A DNA stretch of 64,000 nucleotides from Cephalotrichum gorgonifer (Eukaryota; Ascomycota; Sordariomycetes; Microascales; Microascaceae). Shown here in pieces: positions 46,469 through 58,189 of the stretch. The stretch lies in NCBI GenBank assembly GCA_900312665.1, contig ONZQ02000001.1, positions 436,954 to 500,953 of the forward strand, written 5' to 3'. A model generated the notes under the pieces. That model had not been told where the DNA came from. It was given only the letters and a program-made list of their open reading frames with translations, and did not search any database. Position numbers and translations under genes: made by a program. How positions within the stretch are numbered: the stretch's first letter is position 1; every line of letters starts with the position of its first letter.

Positions 46469-48409
46469 TCAGGGACACCTTGTAAGAGTGTCGGTACTAG
46501 CTCCCGCCGATACCTGCGCCTCCTCCTCCGCCTCCTCCTCCAGCGCCCTCCTCGCCCTCTTCTCATCAGCAGTAAGCTCACTCTTAGCCGACTTGATATC
46601 CATGCACGAAAACAACACCAGCACGACCGCCCCTATCCCAGCCACAATCCAGAAGGCTACCTTGTAGCTCTCCTTCAACCCCTTGTGCGCATTTGCCTCG
46701 ACGGCAACGACCGTCACGCCCTGGAAGGTGCACATGCCGAGGTAGAGCGAGCAGTTGATGAGGGCGCCGGCGAGCCCCTGGTGGCGGTGGGGGAGGCTGG
46801 TGGTGATGAAAACGTTGGTGGTCGTGTAGAGGATGTTTACAAAGGCTGTCTCGACGACCATGGCGGGAAGGATGTTGGCCCAGTAGTTCGGGGTGTCGGG
46901 GATGAGGGCGAAGAAGAGACCGGCGCCGATGGCGGAGGCAGAGGAGACGATGAGAAGGATGCGACCGGGGATGAGGTGCAGGACGAAGCCCGAGGTTGCC
47001 GCGAAGAGGGAGCCCGAAATGCCCCAGGGAGTGTACCAGAGGGCGTGGGTGAGGGAGGGAATTTCGAGGACCAGTGCGATGCTGGGGAGGGAGGGGTAGG
47101 TTAGTGGTAAGTATAGGTGGGGGGGTTCGGGGGAGACTCACTAGAAGTTGGTGTAGTACAAGAATACGCCGTAGGCCCCGTAGGCCATGAATAGGCAGAC
47201 CAGTGTCACCTTGATGTACTTCGGCTTGAATACCTCAGCCGGAAGGAACGGATCCTTGGACACGTTCTTCTCGACATACGTTCCGGCAGCAAGCAGTATA
47301 ACGCCCAGTACCATCGTGACGATGATGTACGGTGTGCCCCACCCCTGAGGAGCCCCCGAACTCTGTGTAATCGCAAAAATAAGGAACACGAGCCCCGGGG
47401 AAATTGTCACCAGCCCCCACCAATCCATCTTGATCCCCAGCGCTCTCGCCGCCTTCCAGTCTTTCGGAATAGCAAACAGTGCCGCAGTCAGGGCGATGGT
47501 GCTCATAGCACCCCCGATCCAGAAGAACCAGCTCCAAGTTAGCTTCTCGATTGATACCCCGCCCAAAACGAGGCCGGAGTAGAAGCCCAGGGGTGCGATG
47601 GTGCCGTACATGCTGAAGATGAAGTTCTTCCTGGGCCCGGGGCGGTATAGGCGCCCCAGGAGCATGATGCCGGTGGGGAGCTGGGCAGAGGCACCGACGC
47701 CCTGCATGGCACGGCAGATGATGAATATCACGTAGTTTCTGGAGAAGCCGGCGGCGATAGACCAGACCGCGAACCAGACTACCCCCGCATTGAAGACGAT
47801 GTAGCCACCGTACATGTCGGCGAGGCGGCCGAAGGGGAGGAGGGTGGCACCTGCAGCGAGGGTGATGACGGAGGAAACCCAGGTCTGGGCGGTCGGTGGT
47901 ATGTTGAGAGTGGTTGAGAGGGGGGGAATGATGATGGTGGCGCCGCCGACGAAGAATTCCTATGCGATGTTAGACGGTGGAAGAATGCAGGGCAGGGGTG
48001 AGGTGGAGATGGAGATGAAAACTGAGGATTGAAAAGGGGTAGCTGTAGTGTAAGAGGGATGTAGCAGTGGACAACTTACACACATCACCATGGATATGAT
48101 GACTGAGAAGCAGAAGCTGAATTCTTGGAAGGCGGAGGAAAAGCACTCGGGCCGTTTTCTTCCTAGTTCCTCGACATTGATGTCGAGAGCATTGGGATCG
48201 AACGGCGCGTCTCCCTGCCTGACGATTGTCTCCTGGGACCTGGAAGCAGCGTCCTCCGTCTCTGCATCCTCATCCCTGCATCTCACGATGGCCTCCTTGG
48301 ATCCATAGACGACCTTCTTCATCTCTATGTCCAGTCTTAGGGGCTCATCGACACCTACGACGATGGTCTCCTGGGACCCAGAGTATATCACCCTCGTCGT
48401 TTTCTCCAT
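46469..48409 (-). CDS. MFS drug/metabolite efflux transporter, DHA2-like
   Basis: A major facilitator superfamily integral membrane protein, probably a proton-coupled exporter. Three exons (48080-48409, 47142-47959, 46469-47081) make 586 residues. A cytosolic N-terminus of about 90 residues precedes the first helix (FSFCFSVIISMVMCEFFVGG). Signature loop GRLADMYGGYIVF corresponds to the MFS loop 2-3 motif; CRAMQGVGASAQLPTG and GPRKNFIFSMYGTIAPLGF follow. A pair of extra central helices around DWWGLVTISPGLVFLIF suggests the 14-helix DHA2 layout. The cytosolic tail is charged (DEKRARRALEEEAEEEA). The start is the first ATG (MEKTTRV). The N-tail carries three copies of an SQETIV-like motif. Substrate unknown; no biosynthetic cluster genes lie beside it. 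Confidence 0.9.
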
Positions 48410-51400
48410 GGCTACTCTCTTGTCGATCAAGATCGCCACTATTCAAGCCGATAGAGGTGTGAGGGTGATAGACAGAGCCAAGGGCAGAGAGTATCACCTA
48501 GGGGAAAGGCAAAGCATATACTGAGGAGGTTATGAGGAGAGTGAGTGAGGGAGTCTTGTCTAGGAATGGACAGTCGACGTCCGATTGACCGCCTATCTAT
48601 AGCTCTCCGCGTTGGTATATTCAACACTGGAGTCTTACTGAAAGTTCTTTACACCGTCATGCCTCATCATTCACCACGCCACCAAGCTCTGATCCGGAAC
48701 AAATCCCGGTCTCAGAAACGTAAATCGGCCTATAAAGGTTGCGGATTCATCACCGATCCTCTCTCTTTGACAACACACATGATGCTTCCACCCCTCCCCC
48801 CGTGCTCAGTTTCTACCATCCGAGAGGGCCCCCGATCTACGGAGAGGGTAAATGAGGGAGGAGATGAGGTAGGAAATGACGAGAGAGATATCCTCGGTGT
48901 GGAGTGAAGATTGGCCTCGGAGACAAAACATCTGTTCGATGCAGGATATGTCTTCTAATTTCCTTTTTCGGGATCCGGACCGGACGGGGGATCATCACGA
49001 GCACTGGGTCTCAGTGCGAAAACGATTGACACGGGTAGAAAAACGACAAGATGCTGTGGTTGTCGAGGTGGGATGGGATAGAGGGGAGCTACCTGAGGAG
49101 GGGGGAGCCAGCCGGAGAGGAGGGAGAGTGAGCTCGGTGGTGGAACAAACGGTGAAGCGAGGATGAGAGTTTCCCCAAAAGTTCGTGTGCTCGTGTGCGT
49201 GTGTGTATAGGCAGGTGTATGACTCTCCAGTATGAAGAACTGTATGTGCCCTCGCTCCTCGCCCTCGCCCTCACCGTCGTGCACTATGCTCCGTGCACCG
49301 TTCTCCGTGCTCAATCTTCCTCAGCTGCTCTCCACCCGTTTCTCCACAAGACTTTCCGCTCGGTCCTTTGCTCCACCTTGAGGTCTCGCCTTCCCTTGGC
49401 CGGCCGAGCCCATGACTCTGACTGGGGAATAGTGTATCTCGTCATCGCGGGATTATCAAACAGCTGCCGTCATCTGTCATCATCGTTTCAGTCGGCTTCG
49501 CAGCCAGGAAGGGGCATGTGACGAGATTGGATGGGGAATGGTGCAAGGGAAGGGTGGAAGTGGGGAGGGGCGGGGGGACGACCGATGGCGGAGGGGTGAG
49601 GCGAGTGAGCACGGAGTGGAGGGGGGAGCAAAACAAGCAGGGGGGGAGAAACGTAACTATCGTGAACGGGTGGGTCACGTACGGCGTTGGTGCGCACACC
49701 GTTTCGAAAGACATGACTCGAGGAACTCTTCGGCCGGTTTAGGCCCGAATGATATTAATGTTGGGCCTCGACGCGGGTACCAGAGACATGGGTAATATTC
49801 GCTATTCGCCTATTCTGTTAGCCACATTTCCCGCTCAGCTGAGGGGACGACTCATTGGGCAAGAGGGTACGAGCAGTCGTATATGGTACTTGTACAGGAA
49901 GAGGGAGGAAGGAGCTCCGGGTTTCTCGGATCTATCGTGAACCGTACTAGGGTCGGTCGGCCTCTCCCTAGCTCCTTCCCTATTCCACCTTCCGCCTTCC
50001 CCGCCATGTCAGTGCGGAGGGTACGGTACGAGTATCAAGGAGTGGAGCCGTGGGATGCGGAGTGTAGTGTGCAGTGTGGAACGCGAATGTCAGTGTGCTT
50101 GCTTGGGCGTACTCTTTTTACTCATACAGGGTACGTGTGTACTCATTCAGGGAAATTGGTGGAAAAGTCTGTCTGGTCATGCCTCGTCCGACCCAGGCTA
50201 GTCTAGCTTCCTCCCCGCTCCTCCATCGTGGACTTTGGGGAAGCGACACGCGTCGCTTGGTGGTATCTGAATTGAGCCAGCACCTATTTGAATCGCGTTT
50301 TGCTGGTGACCCGTCCCGATCAACCAAACCTTGCTCAGATACGAGCATTACTGAGAAACCCCGTCACACGTCCGTAATACTTGTATGCGGGGGCGCATGA
50401 GAGCCCAATCGAACCACGACACACCTTCCGCTAATGAAACAAACTGACGATCCACGCTGGAACCTGTGGATTGAAAGCCATACCCGCTGATTGCAATGCT
50501 AAACCGTCATAGGCTCAAGCAGGAGGACTAAAGTCGGCGCGGAGAAGGGGTAAGGGGGATGGATGGCTTTATTACGTCGTAAAAAAACCCCTATTCTTCC
50601 ACCCCTGGGAATCGTTGACCTTTTTTGAGGCGAGGACGTTAGAAAATGTTTCATTCGAGTCGTCTGTCTCATTGCGCCACAAACGCTAGGGAGCTAAACG
50701 TTGATGTTTCATTTACTCGGCACTCAAGCTCCCATGTTGGATGAGGCTTGGCATACTACCCTCCTGTGCTTCTTTTCCGAGGACCACAGGCCAAATTAAA
50801 AATTAACTAGCTTCTTCGTTTTCTCAGAGGATGACCTTGCGACCACCACCATCCATCACCCCTGTCCCACCAAGCTCAAGCCCGCCGATCCTCGCTTCTA
50901 TCCGCACCGAAGGTGAACCCCTGCCCCCTGCCCCCCTGAGTATAGCACCGTATTATTTGCACAGTACTGTAGGAGAACTGTGGCGAGCGAACACGGTCGA
51001 GGCTCCACATTTGGGAGCTACAGCCGATGTGCGCGTACTAAAGGTACAGTACGGAGCACGGTGCGCGCCTCCACTGGTATACTCCGTAACTCGGCTCCGG
51101 TCAGCAGAGCTTATCTTCCGAGCCTAACCATTCCCCTTCCCCCCACCCCGCTCCTTCCCTCGATCTCCCGGGAACCCGGACCCCGCCCCGCCAGGGCACA
51201 ACTAGTGATCCGCACCTTCGAAAAGTCCAAAAAGGCCTGCGTCGGACGCAGGTTATGTCACGATATTACTTGAATTGTAACTAGTGGACGAGAATCGCCG
51301 CCGATGCCCTATAAACTCGCGTTCCCGGCGCTCCCCACGTTCTTCCTCCCCCTTTCTCCGTGCCAGCCACCACCTCTTACTTGCTTGCCCTTTCCCACCA

Positions 51401-52234
51401 CCAAAGCCGCTCTACGTCAACCATTTGCACTCTACCTCGTGGGTATTGATTCTGCTTTCCCCTGACCTCTCTCTCTCTTGCTTCTTTTGCTACAACATAC
51501 ATCATCTTATATCCACTATTACCTCTGGTTTCAACAACCTGATTGCGCTTGGCTTCGTTCACACCAACCGTGTGGACTTTTTTTTCGGGCTTGGAACCAA
51601 ACTCGGATTGCTTTTCTTGTCTTTTTTCCTTGTCTTTCTCTTTTCTTTCTCTTTTGGATGGTGATAAGGACCGAACGATTCTCGCCTTCTTCTGTCGTAC
51701 GAATGAAGAAGAGGAAAGGGGGACTTGGACTAAATTAATACTATTACATGTTTTACTCGGGAACTTTAGCTTCCCGTATTCTGTCCATCACTCACCCTCC
51801 CGGCTCCCATCTTGTCGCCCTCTCTACCCCCCCTTTCCCCCGATCTGCCCCCTCAGCCCCCCCATCTCCTGCATCTCGACATCAAGCGCGTCTAAATTGC
51901 CTCTTCGACTCCCCCGAGCCCCCAAGCTCCCCCCACATCCATCAGCGCACAACACGACGCAACGGAGTTTAGACACCTCATATCGCTTGCATCTTCTCCG
52001 ATCGTTCCCATTCTTATCCCACGCCCCTCATCCTTTTCACACCCCTTTCCTTCACCCTAGCTCTCCCCCTCCTGCAACGCCCCAATTGGGAAAGCAGGTC
52101 CCCCCCTTTTCTCCCCCCCAAATCAAGGACCAAGAGAGAGGAAACCTATCTTCCAGGGCAAAACGAAGAGAGACACAAAGAATAGGGAGAGAGACGCCAA
52201 GCTTGCCCCGCTCCTTTAGCGCTTCGGTTCTTAA
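48410..52234. other. 3.8 kb without a recognised gene; CT-rich leader at the right
   Basis: The left half holds the transporter promoter and short overlapping frames only. From about 51300 to 52234 the plus strand is strongly pyrimidine-rich, with many CTCCC/CTTTC tracts, which fits a long promoter-leader region for the zinc-cluster regulator. Open frames in this tract (such as 51284-51664) are Ser/Phe/Leu-rich by composition and are not supported as genes. Motif copies TACGAGTA (50027) and TACTCCGTA (51080) occur. Confidence 0.5.
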
Positions 52235-54527
52235 ATGGCCACCGCTACCACAGCGAAGCCGAACCTCACCTATTTCCTAAATAATCCCTGCCACAACTGC
52301 CGCCGTCGCCGCTTGCGGTGCGACAGGTCCCGCCCCAGCTGCAACAAGTGCTCGTCCTTGGGACGGGAATGCCTGGGCTACGACAAGCTCTTCGTCTGGA
52401 CCCAGTGCGCTGGCACGGGAACCAGCTCTAGAGGGACTACCGCTGCATCTTCTTCTGCAACTACTCCTGCCATTACTCCTCCTGCTACTGCTCCTTCCGC
52501 AGCTGCTACTCCGGTTACTACGACATGCATTGGGGCCGCAGGAGGTGCAGATGTTAATACTGTGCCCGCGACTACGGGTACTTGCAGCTCGAGCACCGAG
52601 GCATCCTACTTCCCACCCACGGTGATCTCTTCCTCCGCATCTTCTTCTCCGGATATCCCTAGCGGCGATGGCACTTTCACCGTCGTTCCCTATGCGGGCT
52701 ACGATGCACGTGTTGGATCTGCTGGGTTGCCAGTTGGCTATCCGAGGACTGACGGGGCTGCTATGACATACATACCGACGACTCTCACCGACCCACTGCT
52801 CAAGAACCTTCACCTTGGGTCTCGGCGATATTTATCACACTGTTTGTACATCATTTCCTTATCGTTTTCTGATTTCCTCTCCTCTCCTATGTATTCAGCC
52901 CTAACCCAGCTATGCTCCAAATCCTCCATCCCTCCCCCTTAGACCCCCCTCCCCTTTCCCCCTTCACATGGCTACAAATTTAACAAGCTCAGAAAAAGCA
53001 GAACTTAACCCCGCTAACGATCCCGTTCTCCCTGCCCCATCCTGTTCAAGTCACCAATAGAGTATGCAGAGACCTAGCTGCCCACGATGGGCCGGACTGC
53101 AACCCCTTCCGCGAGCTCATCCCCCTCTCACTGGCCCACCCCTTCCTCCTCCACATCATCATCGCCACCTCGGCTATGCACATGTCCAATATCTCTCATC
53201 CCCCCATCACTACGCAGCCACCCTTGCTACCGGACCCGGCCGACCATCTCCAGTGCCTCCGCGCCACGGATGGCATCTCGCGCCGCGCCTTCCTCGACTC
53301 GCTCGTCGCAAAGGATAGGGCCATTCAGCACCTGCGATATGTTCTGAAGGACCCCAAGGGCGTAGACAGGGGTGTGCTGTTAGCTGCCATGCTGTTCTTC
53401 GTTAACTTTGAACTTATCGATCTCGGGAGGGGCGGGTGGAAGGATCACTTGCATGGGGCGTGCAGGATATTGGATCTTCTCAGGCCTGAGGTGAGTCCGG
53501 TGAAGCTGGATTCAAGGACGGCGCTCCACGACTGTATTGTGTCGGACTTTGTGATGTAAGTGTGATTCTTCTGCTCTCTTTGATCTGGGCTACATCGGAG
53601 ATTTCTCACCCTACACTGTGAGACCCCCCACCGTCCCCGCCAGTGCATGTTTTACCCCTGAGATTTCTCATTGCAGAGATTTCCCGCCCCAGACACTTCA
53701 CCTCATAATACGCGCCTGTATTGCCTCAGACACCTGCCCGCCTAGGCTCTCTTCGCTCTGAAATTGCATCATCTCTCCGTCGAAATGATGGACTGGACAC
53801 GTATACCCGACAACTGGAACTAACACCTCGCTCTAGCTACCACATCCTGGGATCGACGCTCGTATCGGCGGGGCTAGCAGCCAGCATCGCCAAGCACGCC
53901 CTGAACCTCTCTCCCCTGATGGAGCGGGTAGAGGCGACGTCCTACCTCTGCTGTCCCGCTACGATCCTGCAACTCATCCTCTCGGCCTCCCGCCTGTCGG
54001 GCGACGCCACGGGCCCCGAGATTCCTCACTCCGTGACCATGTCCGCACTAGACATTATCCACCACGCAATGGCCTTTGACATCCGCGCCTGGGCCGTGAG
54101 TATCCAGCCGAGGATTAAAGTCCCCGACCTGGCGAGCCGGACGGCCGTCGCGATGGCGCACAGGGCCGCACTCTGCTTGTATATCCTGCAGGCCGTGCCC
54201 TCTACACGCCCGCACGCGCCTGTATCGGTGGATGCCCTAGTGCGCGTGATCCTGAATCACCTTAGTGAAGTGGACGAGGGGGACGTGCATTTCAAGGCTA
54301 CCTCGTGGCCTACGTTTATCGCAGGCGCGGAGGCGAGGGATTACGATACAAGAGTGTGGGTATTAAGTAGATTGATGAGGATGTGGGAGTGCTGTCCGTG
54401 GGGGTATGTTTTCGCAGCGGTAGAGATGCTGAGGAGAACGTGGAGGATGAGAGACGACGGGTCCGTGGGTGAGGCAGGGTGGCTACAGGAGCTTTGGGCT
54501 ATGGATATGGGGTTTTTGATAGTGTAG
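52235..54527 (+). CDS. Zn(II)2Cys6 transcription factor, ACR-2-like
   Basis: A nuclear DNA-binding regulator. Three exons (52235-52841, 53051-53555, 53837-54527) give 600 residues. The zinc cluster at residues 19-46 is a full C-x2-C-x6-C-x6-C-x2-C-x6-C set, followed by LGYDKLFVW, a phrase typical of the Neurospora ACR-2/fungal_trans_2 (DUF3468) group. A Ser/Thr/Ala/Pro-rich linker follows. Splicing with donor GTTTGT and acceptor CAAG restores RRYLSHFTNRVCRDL, then NPFRELIPLSLAHPFLLHII, and the second intron gives DFVIYHILGSTL. The introns (209 and 281 bp) are longer than elsewhere in the window, so a short missed exon in the second is possible. Target genes are unknown; the nearest membrane transporter is 3.8 kb upstream on the opposite strand. 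Confidence 0.88.
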
Positions 54528-54886
54528 CGTCTTTTGGGTGGTGCTGGCGTTTTGGTCGGAAGGGGAGGAAGGGACATGTGAGATGTGAGACGTGAGATGT
54601 GGGAACAGTGGGGAAGATGTGAAGGGGGGAGAGATGGTGTTTCGGCGACGAGAATTTGTGATGGCTGGCCCCTTTGTAGTATACTGGTGCTATTCGGGAG
54701 TTTCAGATTGGAGATAGCAAAGGTAGATGGGTAATGGAGCACTGGTATCGTAAGGTTTATTAACGTAAATGACCTCTCCACATTGACTGCGCTCTCCAGG
54801 CGCCTCTAGAGCCTCTGAACGCCCCCGGTTTGTTCGTTAAATGGACTTCATAATTCGGCTGGCTCCTAGCCACGAATCCCCCAAAA
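54528..54886. other. Convergent intergenic region
   Basis: About 360 bases between two 3' ends; contains a short GAGATGTGAGATGTGA-type repeat near 54580. No gene. Confidence 0.55.
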
Positions 54887-56641
54887 TCATGACCCCCCTA
54901 CACCGTACGCCTCCGCAAACCCAAAATCAAGATCGCTACCCCATACATCCGGCGCCGTCGACCTCCCTGTCCCCTCTGTAACCTGAAAAGTCTCCTCCCC
55001 CGCTTCCGCATCCTCGTCGGTACCGCCGGAGGTCAGCAGGCCATTCCCATCGGCACCCTCGAGCCCGGAACCCTCGAACGCCTCTAGGACGCTGGAATAC
55101 CTCCTCTGAGGCCACGCGTCCGGCCGCTGCTCCTTCCTTCCCGCCCCCGCCCTCGGCTTCGGCTTATTCTTCGCCAGGAACTTCCGGACAAGCGTCGCGG
55201 GTATGTTCTCCTCGGGCTCCCACGTGGGGTTCTCCTCCGGTGACCAGTTCCCCTCCCACCTGACGAGGAAGTACCATTCCCGCTTCCCATCTATGAGAAG
55301 GGATCTCGAGGCCTCGAGCCGCTTTACCTCGAACTGTACCTCGTCCGGCGCCGCGGCCTTCTGGTCCCGCCCAGCTCCGTTCCGGGGCGCGGCGGGGGTG
55401 GTATTCGGCTTCTTTGGTGTCTTTTTCCGCGGCGTTTTCTTAGTTGCCGCGGACTTTAGGGGTTTGGCGGGGCGCTGTACGCCTGTGCTGCTCTCTCTGC
55501 TCTCTGAGGATGTGGTGGCGTGGTGCGGGCGGTGGGGTGCCCTTGAAGGTATTATGGGCGTGAAGGAGGTGATGGTGGGCGATGACGGCTCCTCCTCCGC
55601 CTTCGAGGCCGATGTCAAAGACATGTACGTGGATGACTCGTCCGCCGCCCTCTGTGCTGGTGCCGGGGTCGGCGTCGCTCTCGACGACATGACACCCCCG
55701 ATACTAGACCCAGGCACCTTAACGGGGGACGAGCTTCTCAGCCGTTTCCTGGGGGGTTCGGAGTCATATCCCCCGCTCTCCTCCCTCTCAGTGGCAGGAT
55801 ATGACGGCGCATCTGTCTCCGTGTCGCCGTATAGCTGCCTGTATATTGCCGCCTCCGCCTCCACTTCCTCTCCGCCCCCAATCACACCCACATACGCCCC
55901 AAGCCTTGTCTTCTGGGGAGTCGACAAGCTCGGCTGTTGTCCCTCCCTAGTTTGCGACCCCGCCCTCTTCCTCACTTCCTCCCGTATAGCCCCCTCATCA
56001 ACAACCACCGTGCGTGCCTCCTGCCTAGGCCTCCCCCTGCTCTTTTCCTTGCCCGGCGGTCTGCCAGGTTTCTTCTTCTCCGTCACCGTATCATTCTTCA
56101 CACTTGCCACCTGTCCCGCCGCCCTCTTCGCCTCCGCCTCCGCCTCCTCCCGCCGCCGCTCCTTCCAAAGCCCGTACTCGAACTGTTCCAGGGCAAACGG
56201 GCTCACGTACTCCAGGACGTCGTCCGCGGGGACGAGGGTACTCGCGCGCGGCAGGTCCGACCACCCGATGAGGTACCCCATCTTCATGGGCAGCGGGTTC
56301 CCGTCCGCCGCCACGCCAGCGGACTTCAGCAACATCCGCTCCTTTATATAGGCCGTAGAGTCGTGTGGGAGGAGGAGGACTGGGGTCTGTAGCTTCGGCG
56401 GCGCGTAGTCCGCCTGGCGGAGCTGGACCTCGAGTCTGTATCTCCGGGGGCGGCCCGGTGAGGGGGGTTGTGCAGAGGCGCGATCGCGGGTAGAAGGTCG
56501 GGAGGAGGGGAGCTGGGGCGGAGATTGAGTGGAGGGTCGTCGAGAGGAAGTCCCCGTGTGGTGGAAGCGTGGCGCGTCGCGCTTCGTGTCTAGTGTTGAT
56601 GCTGGTGCTGGACCCGGTGTCCTGATGACCCAGCCGTCCAT
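54887..56641 (-). CDS. Chromodomain protein with AT-hook-like motifs
   Basis: A single exon of 584 residues starting at ATG (MDGWVIRTPG). A C-terminal chromodomain spans about 436-492: FEVKRLEASR, then REWYFLVRWEGNWSPEENPT and WEPEENIPATLVRKFL. The aromatic cage positions look present (Phe at the start, WYFLVRW, and a Trp in TWEPEEN). Two GRP cores in KKPGRPPGKEKSRGRPRQ (189-208) resemble AT hooks, which bind the minor groove of AT-rich DNA. The middle is disordered and basic. Chromodomains of this type read methylated histone H3, so a role in heterochromatin is likely. It lies directly beside the AT-rich block at 56830. A 382-codon frame on the opposite strand is a composition shadow. Confidence 0.88.
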   Translation of the reverse strand: MDGWVIRTPGPAPASTLDTKRDAPRFHHTGTSSRRPSTQSPPQLPSSRPSTRDRASAQPPSPGRPRRYRLEVQLRQADYAPPKLQTPVLLLPHDSTAYIKERMLLKSAGVAADGNPLPMKMGYLIGWSDLPRASTLVPADDVLEYVSPFALEQFEYGLWKERRREEAEAEAKRAAGQVASVKNDTVTEKKKPGRPPGKEKSRGRPRQEARTVVVDEGAIREEVRKRAGSQTREGQQPSLSTPQKTRLGAYVGVIGGGEEVEAEAAIYRQLYGDTETDAPSYPATEREESGGYDSEPPRKRLRSSSPVKVPGSSIGGVMSSRATPTPAPAQRAADESSTYMSLTSASKAEEEPSSPTITSFTPIIPSRAPHRPHHATTSSESRESSTGVQRPAKPLKSAATKKTPRKKTPKKPNTTPAAPRNGAGRDQKAAAPDEVQFEVKRLEASRSLLIDGKREWYFLVRWEGNWSPEENPTWEPEENIPATLVRKFLAKNKPKPRAGAGRKEQRPDAWPQRRYSSVLEAFEGSGLEGADGNGLLTSGGTDEDAEAGEETFQVTEGTGRSTAPDVWGSDLDFGFAEAYGVGGS

Positions 56642-56829
56642 TATTCAGGCTGGGACGGCGCCGGGAAGCGGAAAACCTCTAATGTCAAGGACGCATGTCA
56701 GTCTCCGCCCTGAAAGCCGCGACACGGGAAGGATCAGATGACTTTACATACTTGGGGAATGCAGAGCAGCGAAAATTCGTCCGAGGTTCTATCGTGACGT
56801 CGCGGTTCAGAGTGGGTATTTAACAGACT

Positions 56830-57110
56830 AGCTTTCTATCAAATTAGCTTTGGGGCTAAGAAAGACAAACCGGTTAAATATTTTAACCGGTATATTAGTA
56901 TGCTATAATTTTCTTATATAAGCATAAATAAGTAAAAGAGTATAATGAAAGAGATATTATATGTTATATATATTTTAAGACTCATATTTAGAGTGAAGTT
57001 TTATTTAAAACTATTAAGAAATATCTTGTTAATAGAATTTACTTATAATATATTTAATCCTTGATATCTAAAGGTATTTAACAGTATATTCTTTTAAATC
57101 CGTTTGACAG
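56830..57110. repeat. AT-rich island, probable RIP-mutated or decayed repeat
   Basis: Counting bases 56881-57060 gives 32 G/C in 180, that is 82% A+T, against a roughly balanced window. The block is dense in TA steps, ends sharply on both sides, and has no open frame. This is the signature expected from repeat-induced point mutation or from an old AT-rich insertion; the original element cannot be recognised. Confidence 0.7.
56869..56891. repeat. 23-bp palindrome at the island edge
   Basis: Arms ACCGGTTAAA and TTTAACCGGT, ten paired bases around a 3-base centre, at the left boundary of the AT-rich island. Confidence 0.85.
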
Positions 57111-58189
57111 TTCCTCTTATAGCTCATGAAGCAAAGGTGGAATTGACACCTTTTGCTGGTAAATGCATCTAGGCATCTTAGCCTCTAAAAGCATTCCTTT
57201 CTGCCCGGTATTTACCGATCATCGTTGACCAACGACCCTGATCTAAGTACCTTCACAGCCTCAATTGAGACGGCTTCTCACTTATATTTCATATTGCAGC
57301 CTTACTACCATGCCATCTGCTAAAGAGATGTCATGGTAAATAATGAGATAGGACAGGTCTCTTGACTTCAATATCAGCGCACTGGTTGACGTGTTGAATT
57401 TGTCCGCCCAGGTAATAAATACCATAAACATACTCCAGCAGGTGTTGTGTCAACAAAGCACCCTTTTGTAGACCAAGCGGTCAATGATATTGATCTGTCG
57501 CACCCCGCCTGAGTGAGACGTTCGGACCCACAAGTTCGGAGCCTTGGCGGCGAAGTGGGTACACTTTCGGCACAACTGCCGGAGCCAGCGACCACAATAG
57601 TGGAGAAGCGCCGAGCTGTCGGGTGGTCCCAAGGGACCGGCCAATGCGTTTAACATCAAATCAAACAATTGCTTCGCCCCAGAAATATAGCATACCACTC
57701 TTATTTTACTAACACAATTATGAAAGTCGTTATTTTTGAGCGTTGGGGAGCCAGAGGCCTCAACTGATCGTCGTCACCAAATGCAAGTACAACTCTCACA
57801 TCCTCCCAAACTCAGAGCAAGAGGTGCCGGAGCACTTCTCCTGCCATATATGCCTTCCTTGCCACTCAGTAAAGAAATCGGAAAGAAGAATCTGGTCCAC
57901 GACAGGAAGGTACTTATGGCACAAAACACTTAGTGCTCTCCTGCTGATCGACACTATAGGTGGGAAAAAGACCGGCTATCACGAGTCACAGTCCTCGTTG
58001 AGTATCCATGACAGCTAAGGCCTACATCCTACCTCTCTATCATCCTCACAGCATCTGCTACTTCATTTCGTGTATATTCTACTAACGCTGGTACGACCCT
58101 GCTTTCCACCATATATAAGCTTTGCTTCTTTTATTCCCTCGCTCAAACCTCAACTTCGTACTCGCCCCAATCATTGACTTAAAAGCGCC
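57111..58189. other. Intergenic, possible element relic and promoter
   Basis: About 1.1 kb with normal composition to the right of the AT island. Minus-strand frames at 57374-57698 are short and unrecognised. A TATA box ATATATAAGC lies at 58111-58120, about 75 bases before the next start codon. Confidence 0.5.
58111..58120 (+). promoter_or_regulatory. TATA box of the RRM-like gene
   Basis: ATATATAAGC followed by a CT/CA-rich leader running to the ATG at 58190, a typical fungal core promoter layout. Confidence 0.55.

Noticed and set aside
51284..52280. Open frames in the leader of the zinc-cluster gene
   Set aside because: They follow the pyrimidine-rich composition and overlap the regulator's start in another frame.
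55203..56351. 382-codon open frame opposite the chromodomain gene
   Set aside because: Antisense to an identified gene, Ser/Phe/Leu-rich by composition, no domain.
57374..57698. Transposon coding relic next to the AT island
   Set aside because: Short frames without transposase, integrase or reverse-transcriptase motifs; no terminal repeats found.
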